From Emydura subglobosa (Eukaryota; Chordata; Testudines; Chelidae), in contig ML680098.1 of assembly GCA_007922225.1 (NCBI GenBank), positions 3,348,001-3,412,000 of the forward strand: DNA of 64,000 nucleotides, read 5' to 3'. A program made the position numbers and the translations under genes. The notes below the pieces were generated by a model. That model worked only from the letters and a program-made list of their open reading frames with translations. It was not told the DNA's origin and searched no databases. Of this stretch, positions 32,901-45,048 are shown piece after piece (the stretch's first letter is position 1; every line of letters begins with the position of its first letter).

Positions 32901-35489
32901 ACACATGCCCCCAAAATTAGACTATTTTCAGATTGTGTCCTGGACTCCTCCCTGATTTGATTAGACTATTCTCTACCATGCAAAACTAACATTTGATTAT
33001 CTTAAGGCTTCCATTGTGTGAATCTTAATCAAAGATTACCCTTGACTATTAGCATCAAATGATTAAGTTACTAGGAACCAAACAGAGTTTGTGAAGCATG
33101 TCCAATAAGAGAGCTTACATATATTTTTATGAGGATCACTTCCTTTTTTGCCCACCTATTAATATTCCTCCCCTCATACGTATCTCTGGCGGCAGATCTA
33201 TAAAGAAGAGAAATTACAGTTGCAATTGCTCTGAATTCTATATAATCTGTCAAATGCTTTAAAATTGGTTGAGCTTAAAAAATGACAGCTCTCTGAAATT
33301 TAGTAGAATTCCATATTACTAAAATAGCATTCTTAATTTTAATCTTGTGCGTAGACTTTTTAATAGCTTCAACTTTCACAGCAAATTGTGGGTAGTGCTC
33401 ACGGAGATTCAATTTAAATACTGTCAAGCAAGACTGATTTCCAGTATTGCATGCAAGCTATTTTTTCTCCTACCAGCAGAGTTAATTTTTTCAATATTTT
33501 GAATTTTAAAGGGATTTTATAGGAAGCTAGATAGGAATTTCACTTCCTGTTGCTGTTTGTGCAGTTTCTTTCTTCCATTCATATAGAGGGCATTTATCTT
33601 TTAGCACAGTAATATAGCCCAGAAATTATTAATCTAATTTGTTTGGTATCCCTCATTACTTTAGATGCATGTTGCCATTCAGACTTCGGACTCTCTTCTA
33701 AACCATCTGAGAAAAGATAATTCAGACATCACAGTCAATGAAAATGAGTTGTCTAATCATATCTCCGTTAAATGCCTGAAATGCCATGTGGCGTCTTGTT
33801 ATTCATAGTAATCAAAGTTGACTGACTTACACTATATGCAGTAGGTTTCAGAAAAAGCAGACCTTTCTTTTTTAATTAGAGTTAAAGCCTATGGTTGTTT
33901 TTCTGGAACTGGGTGGCTCAGGGAATTGATAATAGGTGTTTTTCACCTCTAAGTAGAATTCACTGGAATTACTTATCTGATGGCTGTTTGGGTCCATGTG
34001 AAATGAACTGGTAGCTTCAATTCAGTTTCCAAAGGAGAGGTATCCACATAAAGCAAACAGCCATTGCAATTTGTGCTATTTGGCACTCTCTGTCCTGAGG
34101 CTGGTGTTTGAAGGTTCATGAAGATTTGTCTGTGCACTCACCCGTCTGCTCCATGCAGGTCATGATTGAGGCACTTTATGGAATGCTTGCACACCTCAAA
34201 TTTTCTGTCATTAGAGGACTTCAGCACCTTCTTAAGCACTACATTCAGTTTCAAAGAGTCTCATAGTGAAACCTGTTTTGGATCTGAGCTAAGAGACAGA
34301 AATCACAAGTTCTATGCTGAAAAAATGAATCACTGAATCCCTGAGCACTCCAAATGGGAATTGACACTGGCTGCACACTGCATGTATCTGTGGGCTCAAC
34401 AGCACACTGTTGTAGGATCCTGCCCCAGAGCAAGCCCCAAATACACAGAAATGACTTACCAACCAGTGACCTTCACTGTGGCTGGGTGTGGGGTTGGTGG
34501 ACCTTTCCCTCACTTGCCTCCTCTTATTGGTCATCTATGTCTGGGTCTTCTGTGTCCTGGCCTTCTGGCCATGTCACTTAAAATTTCAATCCCCTTCCAG
34601 GATATATAGATCTAGCTGTGAGTGACCAGACAGCTGGCTTTTCCCAGGTGGCCTCTTCAAAGTCCCTTTGCCTGGCTTCACATGAGGTCAATAGCATACC
34701 CTGTCACACCCATCATAAGTGTACTGACTACCACGAGATCTTTTTAAAGCCTGCCACCACATAGTTTGGATCCTCCAGTGCTGACAGCCGCTGGAATGAA
34801 GACCAGGGCAAGTGCAAAAGATATTGCATCCTTGTGATGAAATAGCTGATGCCACAACTATAAAGCTACAAGAGACATGTTTATTTGCATAGAGGTATCA
34901 CTCTGACCCCCTGTGTTTCATGAGGTTTAAAAGGTTTAAAAATATCCGAAACAATAAATTCACTCCTTCATTCTAAGATCTACTTCACGTCTAGTCTGTG
35001 CTATCACAGATTTTACATTCTGGTGTTTTGCTCTAGTATATTACTCTGTTTGAAGCATGTAGACTTGTGTGATTTAGAAGAAAAATAATGCAGTGTGCTG
35101 GTCTATCATTTGTTAGTTTCATATTAATAGAACGGCCTCTGTAATATTGCTAAGGTATCTGCTACACCAAAAATGCAGGCCCTTGTTTGTCTACGGACCT
35201 TTCTGCAACTGAAGGAAAGGAAGATTGGTGCCACTTGAGGACGTATAGAGTTCTAATTACTTGATGTATATTGATTAGTTATTCAGGCAGAGTAGGAATG
35301 CTGCAGAAGGTTAGCAGTCCTAATTGATGAGAGTGCTTAGTGTTGGAAGCTAATCGACAATTTTATGTTGAAATTAGTTTTACATAGTGCTTACGGCATT
35401 TACTGATTAATGGGCATGGGGTCTAATTTTGTAATCCTTACCCATAGTCTGCTTTACCAGGGTATGGAGCATGATGCAAGAAAAACGAT
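32901..35489. other. No gene or recognised repeat
   Basis: About 2.6 kb. The 34340-34720 stretch is less AT-rich and ends near CCCTGTCACACCC; it may belong to an LTR family, but I could not support this. Confidence 0.4.
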
Positions 35490-35572
35490 GACATTCTATG
35501 ACTTGTGTTATGCAGGAGGTCACACTAGAAGATCATACTGGTTCTTTTTAGCCTTAAAATCTATAAACATAC
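35490..35572 (+). mobile_element. CR1 3'-end fragment (second subfamily)
   Basis: GACTTGTGTTATGCAGGAGG, TCACACTAGAAGATCATACTGG and TTAGCCTTAAAATCTATAAAC match a CR1 3' end ending in CTATGAAT-like octamers. Compare 63733-63807. Confidence 0.8.
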
Positions 35573-36865
35573 GAATAAATATTCTCTTTGAGACGACCTG
35601 CTTCCATAAGGGTTGCAGGATTAGGTCCAACACTACTGCTTTTAACCACTTCCCAAGCACCAATTTCACTGGCTGTGTCAGGAAAGCAATTAAATGTAAA
35701 CTGAAGTGATGTTAATGAGAAGAGCATGGTTTGTCCTAAGTGTTAGTGATATGGAATTATACAGATTTACACTGCTGGGGAGCTAGCCCATTGTTCCTAT
35801 CCCAAGGCTCTTATGTTAGCGCATGGTTAGATAAGAATAGTGTTTCCCAGAGGAATGAATTATACGCAGTACCTATTGTGGAGTGACAGTAGACACACAA
35901 TGATGGTTCAATCTCTTTGCTTTGGAACCCTAGGCTTGTATGCTGTCAACAGTGTTTTAACCCCTGTCATCTATTAGAATTGCATTAATTGGGCAAAGCT
36001 TTTTTGGGCAAATATACCTGGGATAGTCATATTTCCTCTACTCTTTTTCAAATAATGTGCTACTATAATATATGAATCAATATAGTCAGGCACTACTGTG
36101 TGCATGGCAGGAGTGCATGAAGACAGCACTTATGGTGCCCATAATGATCATGGAACCAAATCCAAGACTGAAATCTGATAACTGCCTCTGGGGCTAAATG
36201 GTGAAGAAAAAGTTACCAACTTGCTGACCCATAAAATACAGTTTTAAGTAGCTTTAATCATCCTCCTAAGCCAATCCTCTTACAATGATAGCACCACAAA
36301 ATGTCAAAGTATTTGTAAATCTTTATAATAATGCTACAGGCTCTTCTGGGTTATTTGTACTGATGAGAACTTTTTCTAGGGGTAAAGTATTAGCCATCCT
36401 CCTCACATATGAGAGAGAATTTTGGCTACAAAAGGCTAATTAATAATGCATTGCTCTGTAAGCAACATTCATAAATGTTAATCCTGTCAAATGTCATGGG
36501 ATATTTCCTTTACTTGGGAGGAAGGAACTTACTTAGTAGATTAGTTGTTGCTCGTGCAATATTCAGAAATTGTTCCAAGCTCACCTCAGTATGTATGGCG
36601 TAGCTATAAGGGCTTGATGTTTTAAAAAAATCAAAACACTAATCCTGACAACGTTTCTTAGGTGGGCACAAAGAGTGGGACATTTCTTCTGTGATTTTTA
36701 CAGTCTTGTTTCAGTTTTGTTTGCTACAGTGATGGGCACTACAGAAAACCCTAGGAGAAGTAGGTAGATTCCAGAACACAGGTCAGGATCTGAACTATTT
36801 CAGTATCTGTCAAGCAGGTGGAGATGAAATCCATTTAATACTACCATATTTCACTTCCCACTCTT
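35573..36865. other. No gene or recognised repeat
   Basis: AT-rich, nothing identified. Confidence 0.45.
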
Positions 36866-37740
36866 CTGTCACGCTGTCTGGAGTGGCTTGCAACTATGAG
36901 CGCCTACCTCAGGGCAGACTGTCCGAAAACAAAGGCAGACTCCCCACACTGGTGTTATGGTCTATAATTAGATTTCACCAAGCCAGTCACAAATGTGAAT
37001 TCCTGGGTCAGTATACCAATCTTACCATAAAGTCACAGACAGTCCCCTTAGACTCTCCAACCTATCTTGCTACCCAGAAAAACTGGACTTTGTGATAAAA
37101 GGTCACTTAAACCTACCGCTTCAGGTTCCTCCCAGTCCCAAGAGACCAGTCGCTTACCTCAGATCAATTGGTACTCCAGATCTTATACCAAAGACAACGC
37201 TGGTAGCCAATTCTATAGTAAACCAACTAAAGATTTATTAGTTAAAATAAAAGAATGAGAGCTATTGAAAGGTTAAAGCAGGTAAAATATATGTGCAGGT
37301 GAATCACAGTTTGTAATTCCAAATGATGGCAGTGATGTAATCAACTGCCAGTTTCCCAAAAGCCTTTTCAGGGTACCCAGATTGTCTCTGGGGATCTCCA
37401 TTTTACATCTGGCACACTTCCCTGTAGAGTCCAAACAGTTCAGAGATAAAGGATCTTTCCATGAATCCAGTTTATAGCTTCTTCTCACAGAGACCAAGCT
37501 GACAGTGTGATTACCCATGTGGACTTTTCCTTTGATGATGATGAGTGAGGAATGCACTTAATCTTTTGACTTTTGACCATCATACATAACGGTCACTTGC
37601 TTTGAAATTAGCATTTTCTGTTAAAGTCCTTAAATCCTTCATTAGCATTTCACAAGATTTCTTTGATGGGTTATTTAGTTATCGAGGTATACACAATGTA
37701 AATGTTTGCTATTATATTATAACAGGAACGGATAAGTGAA
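36866..37740 (-). mobile_element. LTR-like or other dispersed repeat block, unclassified
   Basis: A compositionally distinct block beginning TGTCACGCTGTCTGG. It contains CAAGCCAGTCACAAATG, also seen in a similar context at about 20250, and a minus-strand AATAAA at 37239-37234. The general look fits an old LTR-type repeat, but no TATA box, primer site or target duplication was found. Ends, strand and class are guesses. Confidence 0.35.
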
Positions 37741-38192
37741 AACAATACAAATAACATTCCATTCATTTTCATGGTTTAAACACCTGAATACACACTCTTA
37801 TACGTACACTCATTCTGATCTATACTAATACACAAGTGAATTGGCCTGTGGCCCTAATCAGTCCTAGAGTAAAACTGACTGTATGCTCAGTGCTGTCAAT
37901 AGAAAAAAGGAGAGAGAAAATATAGACTTTTCCTCTAATCTCAGAATTATAGAAGGTTTAAGTTTTACTCGTAATAGGAATAATAACAAAATGTTTTTGA
38001 CAGATGTGCAATTTTTAAAGTGATGTTGCCCCTTTATGTATAATATATCTCTTTACTGTGTTACAAGAAAAGTGCAATTATTACTTATAACAACAGCATT
38101 ACGTCACTCCAGGATGCTTGTTATCTGTGATGTATTGAAACATTGAGAAAAATACGTGCACACTTCATGTTAAGTCTTCTGCTAGTCATGGC
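37741..38192. other. No gene or recognised repeat
   Basis: AT-rich, nothing identified. Confidence 0.45.
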
Positions 38193-38266
38193 GGGCCAGA
38201 TCCTCATCTGGTGTGAATCCGTGTAGCATGGTGTTCTACCCACTTATGCCAACTGAGGACCTGGCC
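38193..38266. mobile_element. Fold-back MITE (GGGCCAGATCCTCATCTGGTG)
   Basis: GGGCCAGATCCTCATCTGG at the left and CCAACTGAGGACCTGGCC at the right are inverted, with GTGTGAATC and a decayed partner inside. A short palindromic element typical of sauropsid genomes. Confidence 0.75.
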
Positions 38267-39129
38267 TCATATTTTACAGAAACATAAATATTCGGAAAAA
38301 CAAAGAGTTCCACTCCACACTTGTAATTAGAACTTCCTAACAAAGGGATGCTTTTTTAAAAAATGAACTACTCAGCCACTATATTTAAAAAAATGAATTC
38401 TCTATTTTTTCTGTTGATTGCTCTTAAAAAAGATTTCTTGGTCAAAATGGTGTTGCTAGTCTGTGAACCTAACATAATTAGACCAGAACAAGGTGCTCCA
38501 AAGAGAGGGAGTCTCAAAATATAAGAGAGAGAATAAAAAGGTTTCTTTTCTTTCCTTCAGAGCCAAGTGTAACTCCAATCTCTCCTGTGAGTTACCAGAA
38601 AAAAATTTTGCTTTTGGAAGCAGCTGCGCCCTAGCTTCATTCATTTAAAGATTTCATACACCAGAGGCTAGTAGCCAAATCAAACCTGAATCTGCCACTT
38701 CGAGCCAAGAGATTTAATGTTTTTGGATTCTAAGAATAGTATGTCTTCTATTTTATTATATTAAATTAATTAAAATAACATGAATATACTTTTTATTTAA
38801 AAATACTATAAAAGTAACTTCACTGGACTAATTTTAGTTTACACCATTGTAAATGAGATCTGATTCAGCCCATAGTTTTTTGAAAATGGACTTTTTACCT
38901 ATATTCATGCAGCCCCAAAAATAAAATTAAAAATTAAACAAACCAAATAACTTTTACTTTTTATTTTAAACTCCATTTTGTAAGTGCAAAAACACAGGAT
39001 GATATGTGAAGATGTCGTTGAAAATATCAGTGTATGTACCTGAAGTTTGCTAGATATTATATCACCTCATCCTGAATTATGTTATTCCTTATCTGTGTCT
39101 CTATGTTGTTCCTATGTTCCCTGGTAGGT
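38267..39129. other. No gene or recognised repeat
   Basis: AT-rich. AGTTTACACCATTGTAAATG at about 38837 is a possible MITE remnant. Confidence 0.4.
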
Positions 39130-39151
39130 AAAAAAAAAAAAAAAAAAAAAA
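39130..39151. repeat. Poly-A run, 22 bp
   Basis: Consecutive A after CTGGTAGGT. No retrocopy recognised upstream. Confidence 0.95.
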
Positions 39152-39259
39152 GCTGGTTTCAGTAAGTGGTGTTATTTACATAGTAAGTTTACAAATGTCC
39201 TGAAGCCTGCTAAGCATGTTGAGTGAGTGCTTGTGTGAGAAACACCTAAGTTTAGCAAA

Positions 39260-39440
39260 AAGAGTTGGAAATTCAGTGGGTAGCATTCTTCTCTGAGTCA
39301 GACCTGAAACAATGCCTTGGCATGGTGGTATGGATGGTGTGCTACAGAAGATGCTGTCTTTCAGATAAGATGTAAAACAGATGATTAACCATTTAAAGTT
39401 AAAAGTCCCATACCATTTTAGGAGAGGTTAAGGATTTTAA
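39260..39440 (+). mobile_element. Ancient SINE/LINE-like fragment
   Basis: GATGCTGTCTTTCAGATAAG, ATGTAAAACAGATG and AAAAGTCCCATACCATTTT match a deeply conserved vertebrate repeat motif (GGTGCTGTCTTTCGGATGAG, ACGTAAAACCGAGG, AGATCCCATGGCAC). Recognised from memory only; the family name is uncertain. Confidence 0.5.
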
Positions 39441-39680
39441 CTAAAATTGTGAGGCTCTGTGCTTTCAATGCACCTTTCATTGGAATGGACTTACATAGTT
39501 CACTCTCACCTTACCCCAGGCTCACTTAGTTCCGCTTTCAATTTCAAATGTAAATTTATTGGAACAACTGAAAGCAAGCCCTCTGAATTATTTTATCTTG
39601 TTTGATCTTCCTCTCATCTTGTCATTCTTCAGACTCTTCAGTATCTGCAGCACTTTGTAAGAGAGTGATCCTGTTCTCTG

Positions 39681-39754
39681 CTTTGGTTCTCAAAGGATTT
39701 AATTCTGTGGACCACCAGGAAAGCTCTCTAGAGACCACAATTTGAGAATCTCTG
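39681..39754. mobile_element. Possible hAT remnant
   Basis: CTTTGGTTCTCAAAGG at the left and CAATTTGAGAATCTCTG at the right look like decayed hAT ends, with GTGGACCACC and GAGACCAC inside. No target duplication. Confidence 0.4.
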
Positions 39755-41284
39755 ATCTAAACAATATATCTAAATATCTTTATCTATTGTAGGGGTTCAT
39801 ACTACTTTGATCCCCATGGTAGCTAAGCACTCTTTTCTGGTTTTCAAGCAAAACCATGGCTGTGAATTTCAACAGTTTAAAAAATCAATGATGAAAATCC
39901 CATGATAAATTTAAACATGGTAAATTATTATTTTACCTTTGTTGTATTTTTGTGCAGAGGGAGGGGAAGGGACAAATAGGAGGATCTGGATGTTCATTTC
40001 TTCCTAAATTCAGAACATTTGTCATATTTTTCTTTTCTTTTCTTTTCTTTTTTAATAGTATGCATTTAAACTTGCTTCCAAAGTTACAATGGCAAGCAGT
40101 CATTACAATCAAATGTCTGTTCTGCAAGCAGCGATGTAAAAATGCAAGATAATATAGTACAATGTTCAATGTCTTAAACTCTGTTACAGCCCAGGAAGAA
40201 CAGTTAAGTGAATTCACTAGACTGAAAGGTAGTAGCCCACTTCCTACACATGTGCTGTGGTTTTCCTCTAAACCAAAGTGTGGTGTGATGGCAATCTTAT
40301 TGCTTATTTGATGCTTCACTTGATTTGGAATTGTATACGACTTAGTGGCTTCTAAATGCTAATCACCCTAACAGACTTGAGCATCACTCTCTGGAAGATG
40401 ACAACACTGGTTTTAGAGCATTTTTCTTCTTGTTGGAAACAAATCATGCTCTGTTAGTAAAATATCCTTTTGCATCTAGAGATATATTTTAAACGTTTTA
40501 CTGTTCATCAGAAAATGCCTTACAATAAACAGTAGACAGCAAAAGAATATATTAACAATGTTTTCTAAAGAATTATTAGATTTTATTGCCATTGAACTGT
40601 ATTGTCATTTAATTATGTATAATTTATATACTCACTAACAGTCTGATTAATTACTGGAAAAACATCGTGGACTTTCATCTTCCTAATCATTATAAAAACT
40701 CCATTTATATACCATCTTTTCCTTATCCCTTAGTCCACCTCTGACATGCAGCCACCTCTGGCAGCTGTTTAACTCCACATAGCACAGTACAGGAAAAGAA
40801 GAATGCAATTATTCAATCTGGAATTTTGTCGGGACATCACTGTTAACACCACGCCTTACATGAAAAAATTCCATTAGATCTTTTGTCGCCACAAGTATTC
40901 AGGGTCATAGTTTTTATGTCCTATTCAATAGCTTCTTCAACACAATAGTGTCCCCTTATGTCATGCTGAGGGAAGGGGTTGATTCAGTACAGGTTCACAG
41001 GGAAGGGTGCCACCTACTGAATCACCACCACAATATTAGGTTGTTTATTGCTTCCTTTTACTTGCATCAGCAGCATTAATAATATACAGCTATACGGTTT
41101 CAAACATTTTATAAGCAATCAGAATATATTCTAGGAATATACGGTTTACCATACCAGTTTAGAGCAAGCCTGGAGTTCTGCCATAGGTAATGACCAATTC
41201 TTGGTACTTCAGAAGATAGGGGGGAACCCAACAAATCCCAGAAACAGACACACAAAACCCTATAATACATCTAGTTCTGCCTTT
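39755..41284. other. No gene; short microsatellite only
   Basis: Contains a CTTTT run at 40029-40051. The 128-codon minus-strand frame at 39933-40319 includes a lysine-rich tract caused by that run and is not called. Confidence 0.4.
40029..40051. repeat. (CTTTT)n microsatellite
   Basis: Tandem TTTTC units. Confidence 0.9.
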
Positions 41285-41350
41285 TCTGGCATAGGCAAAG
41301 ACAGAACCCAGGAGTTCTGGTTTGCATTCCCCACTATAACCCTTAGTCCT
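41285..41350 (-). mobile_element. MIR-like SINE fragment
   Basis: AGACAGAACCCAGGAGTTCTGG then CCCCACTATAACCC matches the antisense MIR head and B-box region (AGAACCCAGGAGTCCTGG, CCCTGCTCTAACC). Confidence 0.5.
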
Positions 41351-41744
41351 TAGCACCTGGAACTACCAGACATTTTAGCTGCTTTTCAGAGTTGGCGTCA
41401 GAGTCTGCTCTCAGTAAGATATTAAATCAACAATAACTCTACTGACTTCACAGCGAAGTGATTCACACTAGTGTGTTACTAGCAGATGATGGCACTTTTA
41501 CTTGACATAAACACGGCATGGCAAGGACTGTCTTGCTGCAACTGGAATATGAATAAACAAATGAGATGATGAGCCCTTTTGGAAGCTCAACAACTTGGTA
41601 ATGAAATTGGGACTACCAGATTTGTTAAATTAAGATTAAGATTGTAGAGGTGATGTAGCCAAGGGATAGGCTCTGGAATGTGACTTTGCCCCAAGCCTGC
41701 TTAATAACTTGCTTCAGATGTCTGTGTCCCCTGTCTTCCTTCCC

Positions 41745-41905
41745 ATCCTTTGTCTATCTGAGCTGTTTAGATTGACAGCTGCTTGGGACAGGGCAGGGGA
41801 CAAGGAGTTGTATTTTGCTCTGTGTTTGTAAAATGGACCCACGATCTCAGTTTGGACCTCAAGATGTAATACAAACAATAAATAATAGTAGTAATTAGTT
41901 AATAA
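41745..41905 (+). mobile_element. L2/MIR-type 3' tail fragment
   Basis: GTTTAGATTGACAGCTGCTTGGGACAGGG, CTGTGTTTGTAAAATGG, GATCTCAGTTTGGACCTC and GTAATACAAACAATAAATAA follow a known tail (TTAGATTGTAAGCTCTTCGGGGCAGGG, TGTACAGTGCCTAGC, CTGTAATACAAATAATAA). Confidence 0.6.
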
Positions 41906-43837
41906 GGAGATCTCAGTCTGGTCACAGAGCAGGACAGTTCCTAAGACTTACTGAAAGCCATTGTTTCGCTGCCCCATGTATCAAAACTTTTGATTTTCCT
42001 TGTTATGCACTCTAACAAGTAACTCTTGCAAGGTAGTCAATGGCAAACCGTGTGGTAGTTTTTCACAAAGGCAATAATGTGTGTTTGATGTCAGTGAGCA
42101 AACAGAAGAGTTGCCTTGTATGTTTGTGAGTTTATCACTGCATGGAGAATGACTCTGGGAGCTAGTTCCTGGAAGTACCAAGGGAGTGTGACATCTTCTG
42201 TGCTTTTTAGGAGCCTGCAGCTAGATAGCTCTGCTGGTAAGGGATCATAAGGTTATCAATGCCATTACTTAGGTTAAGCCTGCGTCTGTGTGCTCACCTA
42301 GCTGCAAAGACTGTGGTTATGCCTAGCTTTTGAACAGGAGCCCAAGGGGAAGAAAGGATAGGAAATGCCTTGTCACTTCTCCCTTGAGCAGGGCCTGGAC
42401 ACAATATAATCATTGGTGATTTTGCTTTGCTTTCCAGTTACTGGCATAACTCCCTCAGATTTGATAAACAATTTAATTGCTTTTTTGCATGTTTCCTTTT
42501 TATATCTGAGCCTGATTTCCTCTCAGGTCTATCACATTTGTGTAATAGCAGTTAGGGTACTAGATCTGTTTGTTTTACTTTACAAAGAGTCTGGGTGTAT
42601 AAGTTTGTTTTATGTTTTCAGAGAAGAATATTATACAAATACCCATACAATTTCATACAGGCATCTATTCTTTACATATTGTACCTAATCCAAAAGGTTA
42701 TTCACACTCCTGGTAAATGCCAGGCACAGGTATGATTAACAATTATAATGTCCATCACATTTGGACTCACCCAAGTCTTCTAAACAAGATTTGTTGGACC
42801 AGTATTGGAATTTGCACTGTACCTGTTGTCTGTACACAGGATTGGAAAGGATGCTGATAAATAGGATTGGGACTAGTTCACTTGCTGGCAGAGTGAGCTG
42901 TAGTTGACATGCAAAGATGTGCAAGAAAATCCATCCTGTCACTCCATTGTCTGGCAGTTTGATTATGCAGTTTCTTTACTGAAAAGAAAACGTCAGTGGG
43001 AAAGTTCAGGATGTTTATAGTGTCATTTTGAGTAAGAGAAACCTCTTGCAAGTGCATCTAACTGAATCTGACTGTACTGGCAATACAATGATTTATTGAA
43101 TTCTAGCTAACCAAAAGTTGTAGTCAAGCAAAGGTCGGTTATGTCCTGCAGGACTGTACTGATAAAGCTCCTACTTGTGTAGAATCCGACGCATTGCAGA
43201 TGCAAAATGTTTCAGCATTGAGGAGCTGAAACTTTGAAGTTCTATATGAACTGGGGTGTTGATAGAGACAGACAGAGCTGGTTTAGTGAGACTTAACTGA
43301 GTACCTGGTTGGGGGGGAAAATGTGCAAATTTGAAGTTGCTTCCATTTTGCGGGGTTCATGATAGACACATCTTTCCTTTCCCCCTCCAAAATTATACAC
43401 AATTTCAATAAATGGTTTTTATAAAAAAATATTTATTGAACATGTTAATATCTATTTTAGATTTAAAATGTAATGGAAAAAAAAGTATAATTTTGAAAAA
43501 GTTGACAGTTTTATGCATGAAATATTTTGGTTTTGAAAAAAGGCTATTTTTTTTACTCAAAAAGCTGTCATTCAAATATATCACGCAGCTCTAACCTCAA
43601 TGCACTGATTTGATAGCAGAAAGATTTTATGCACATAAATCTTTGGAGCTGGGCAGCCTTTGGTAAGCCATATATTTTCTATAATAAATGGGAAGGCTTA
43701 ATTACCCAAACAAAAGTCTGTTATCCACTATAATTTCATTAAAACTGGAATAGCTGTAAAGTGTTTCCATGTCAGTGCTTTAAAAGTCTAACATGGGCAG
43801 TCATATGCATTCATATGTGACAGTGGCATTACTGTGG
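41906..43837. other. No gene or recognised repeat
   Basis: About 1.9 kb of AT-rich sequence with nothing identified. Confidence 0.45.
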
Positions 43838-44345
43838 AATTAGAGAGACAAGGTGGGTGAGGTAATATCTTTAATTGGACTAAATTCTATGGGTGAAAGA
43901 GACAAGCTTTTGAGCTCATAGAGCTCTTCTTCAGGTCTGGGAAAGGTAACCAGAGTGTCATAGCTAAATACAGTGTGGAGCAGATTGGTTAGCATAAATA
44001 GATAACACGTTGTAAGAGACCATTCCAAGTGAAGTGGCTAGTTAACACTGCTGAAGACAAAGGACAGGTTGTGGGGGGAATTTAGTGGGTTACAGATAAT
44101 TGTATTAAGCCATTAATCAAATGTCTTTATAAAGTCCATGATTATTAGAGTTGAGCAAAGTTATGAATATAAGCTCCCAGGCTCATCTCTTGAAGGTATT
44201 GTGCAGGTTTCTTTTGGGGATAAGAACTGAGTGGTGAGATATATAATGTGATCACTTTGTAAAAAGTCCTTGCCCATGGGTGATACAGTGTTTTTGTCTT
44301 CTATCATTTTTCTGTGTGAGTTCATTTGAGAGTACAACAGCATGG
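43838..44345 (-). mobile_element. Penelope-like element, 3' part and tail
   Basis: Read leftward, the tail contains GACCTGAAGAAGAGCTC, AAAGCTTGTCTCTTTCACCC, TTAGTCCAATTAAAGATATT and ACCTCACCCACCTTGTCTC, the characteristic 3' region of sauropsid Penelope-like elements. Upstream of it a minus-strand frame (44343-44161) has SQMNSHRKMIEDKNTVSPMG, which I read as the end of the element's coding region. The terminal ACACGGCTACAACAAC motif is missing, so the 3' end is truncated. The Penelope assignment rests mainly on the RT motifs at 45049-45775. Confidence 0.75.
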
Positions 44346-44349
44346 CATA

Positions 44350-45048
44350 CCACCTCCCATGAGTACCCCCATCTGATTGGGTGTGTCTGCAGTTTTTTGG
44401 TTTCTGGTGATGTCAGTGGTTTCTCAGGCAGATTTCAGTGACTCAGCCCTCTGGCCAAGTCATACACACTATTGGAGTATGAAACAAAACAAACCCCTTC
44501 CGGGTATGCTGTCCAAATGTCTAAATAGTCCTGGCCCAAGTGTAGGGCCATACCCCCAGGGCTTCCTCCCGGGAGACATTATCTTGCTGCAGCTCTGGCC
44601 AGGGTCAGTCCTTGTCTCTGCTTGTGTCCTCAGTGATCCCAGCTTTCCTGTTGGGCCACCCCTCTTGGATGTTTCACTGGATCACTTCCCTGTAGCCTGT
44701 CTTAGCTGAGTCCCAGCAGCTAGTCGGAAGCTGTTCTCTTGCTCCCCTGGTCCTTGCCACTAACTGTATTAGGCTCAGTCCTAGCAACCAGCCAGGAGCC
44801 CCTTGTTGTTTCCCGGCCTCTGCCATTGGACTGTCTTCTCCTGTTCCAGGTAGCAACTAACTACTGCTCTGTTCTGCAGCTCTTTTTATATGGCCCTGAT
44901 TGACTGCTCCCTGCAGCCTCTCTGATTGGCTTCTTCCTTTGCAACCACTCTACGCCGCTTGGAGGACTTGTCCTCTGCTCCTTTCTGGGATGTGGTGTGG
45001 CAGAACCCTGAGGCCTCCAGCAGGATTTCTTTCAGGATGTGATTCCCT
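44350..45048 (-). mobile_element. Insertion inside the Penelope element, retroelement-like with promoter
   Basis: A GC-richer 700-bp segment separates the two Penelope parts. Read leftward it has CCAATCAGAGAGGCTGCAG and GTCAATCAGGGCC, a clear TATA box CCATATAAAAAG (44895-44884), then CAGAACAGAGCAG and a long GC-richer leader. This arrangement fits an LTR or other retroelement promoter region. No coding domain or target duplication was seen, and the edges are approximate. Confidence 0.5.
44884..44943 (-). promoter_or_regulatory. TATA box with upstream CCAAT-type boxes
   Basis: CCATATAAAAAG at 44895-44884, with CAATCAGGG just upstream and CCAATCAGAG about 40 bp upstream, all on the minus strand. 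This is the strongest core-promoter-like arrangement in the window, probably belonging to the inserted repeat. Confidence 0.5.

Noticed and set aside
39933..40319. Protein-coding gene (128 codons, minus)
   Set aside because: Includes a lysine tract produced by the CTTTT microsatellite; no domain.
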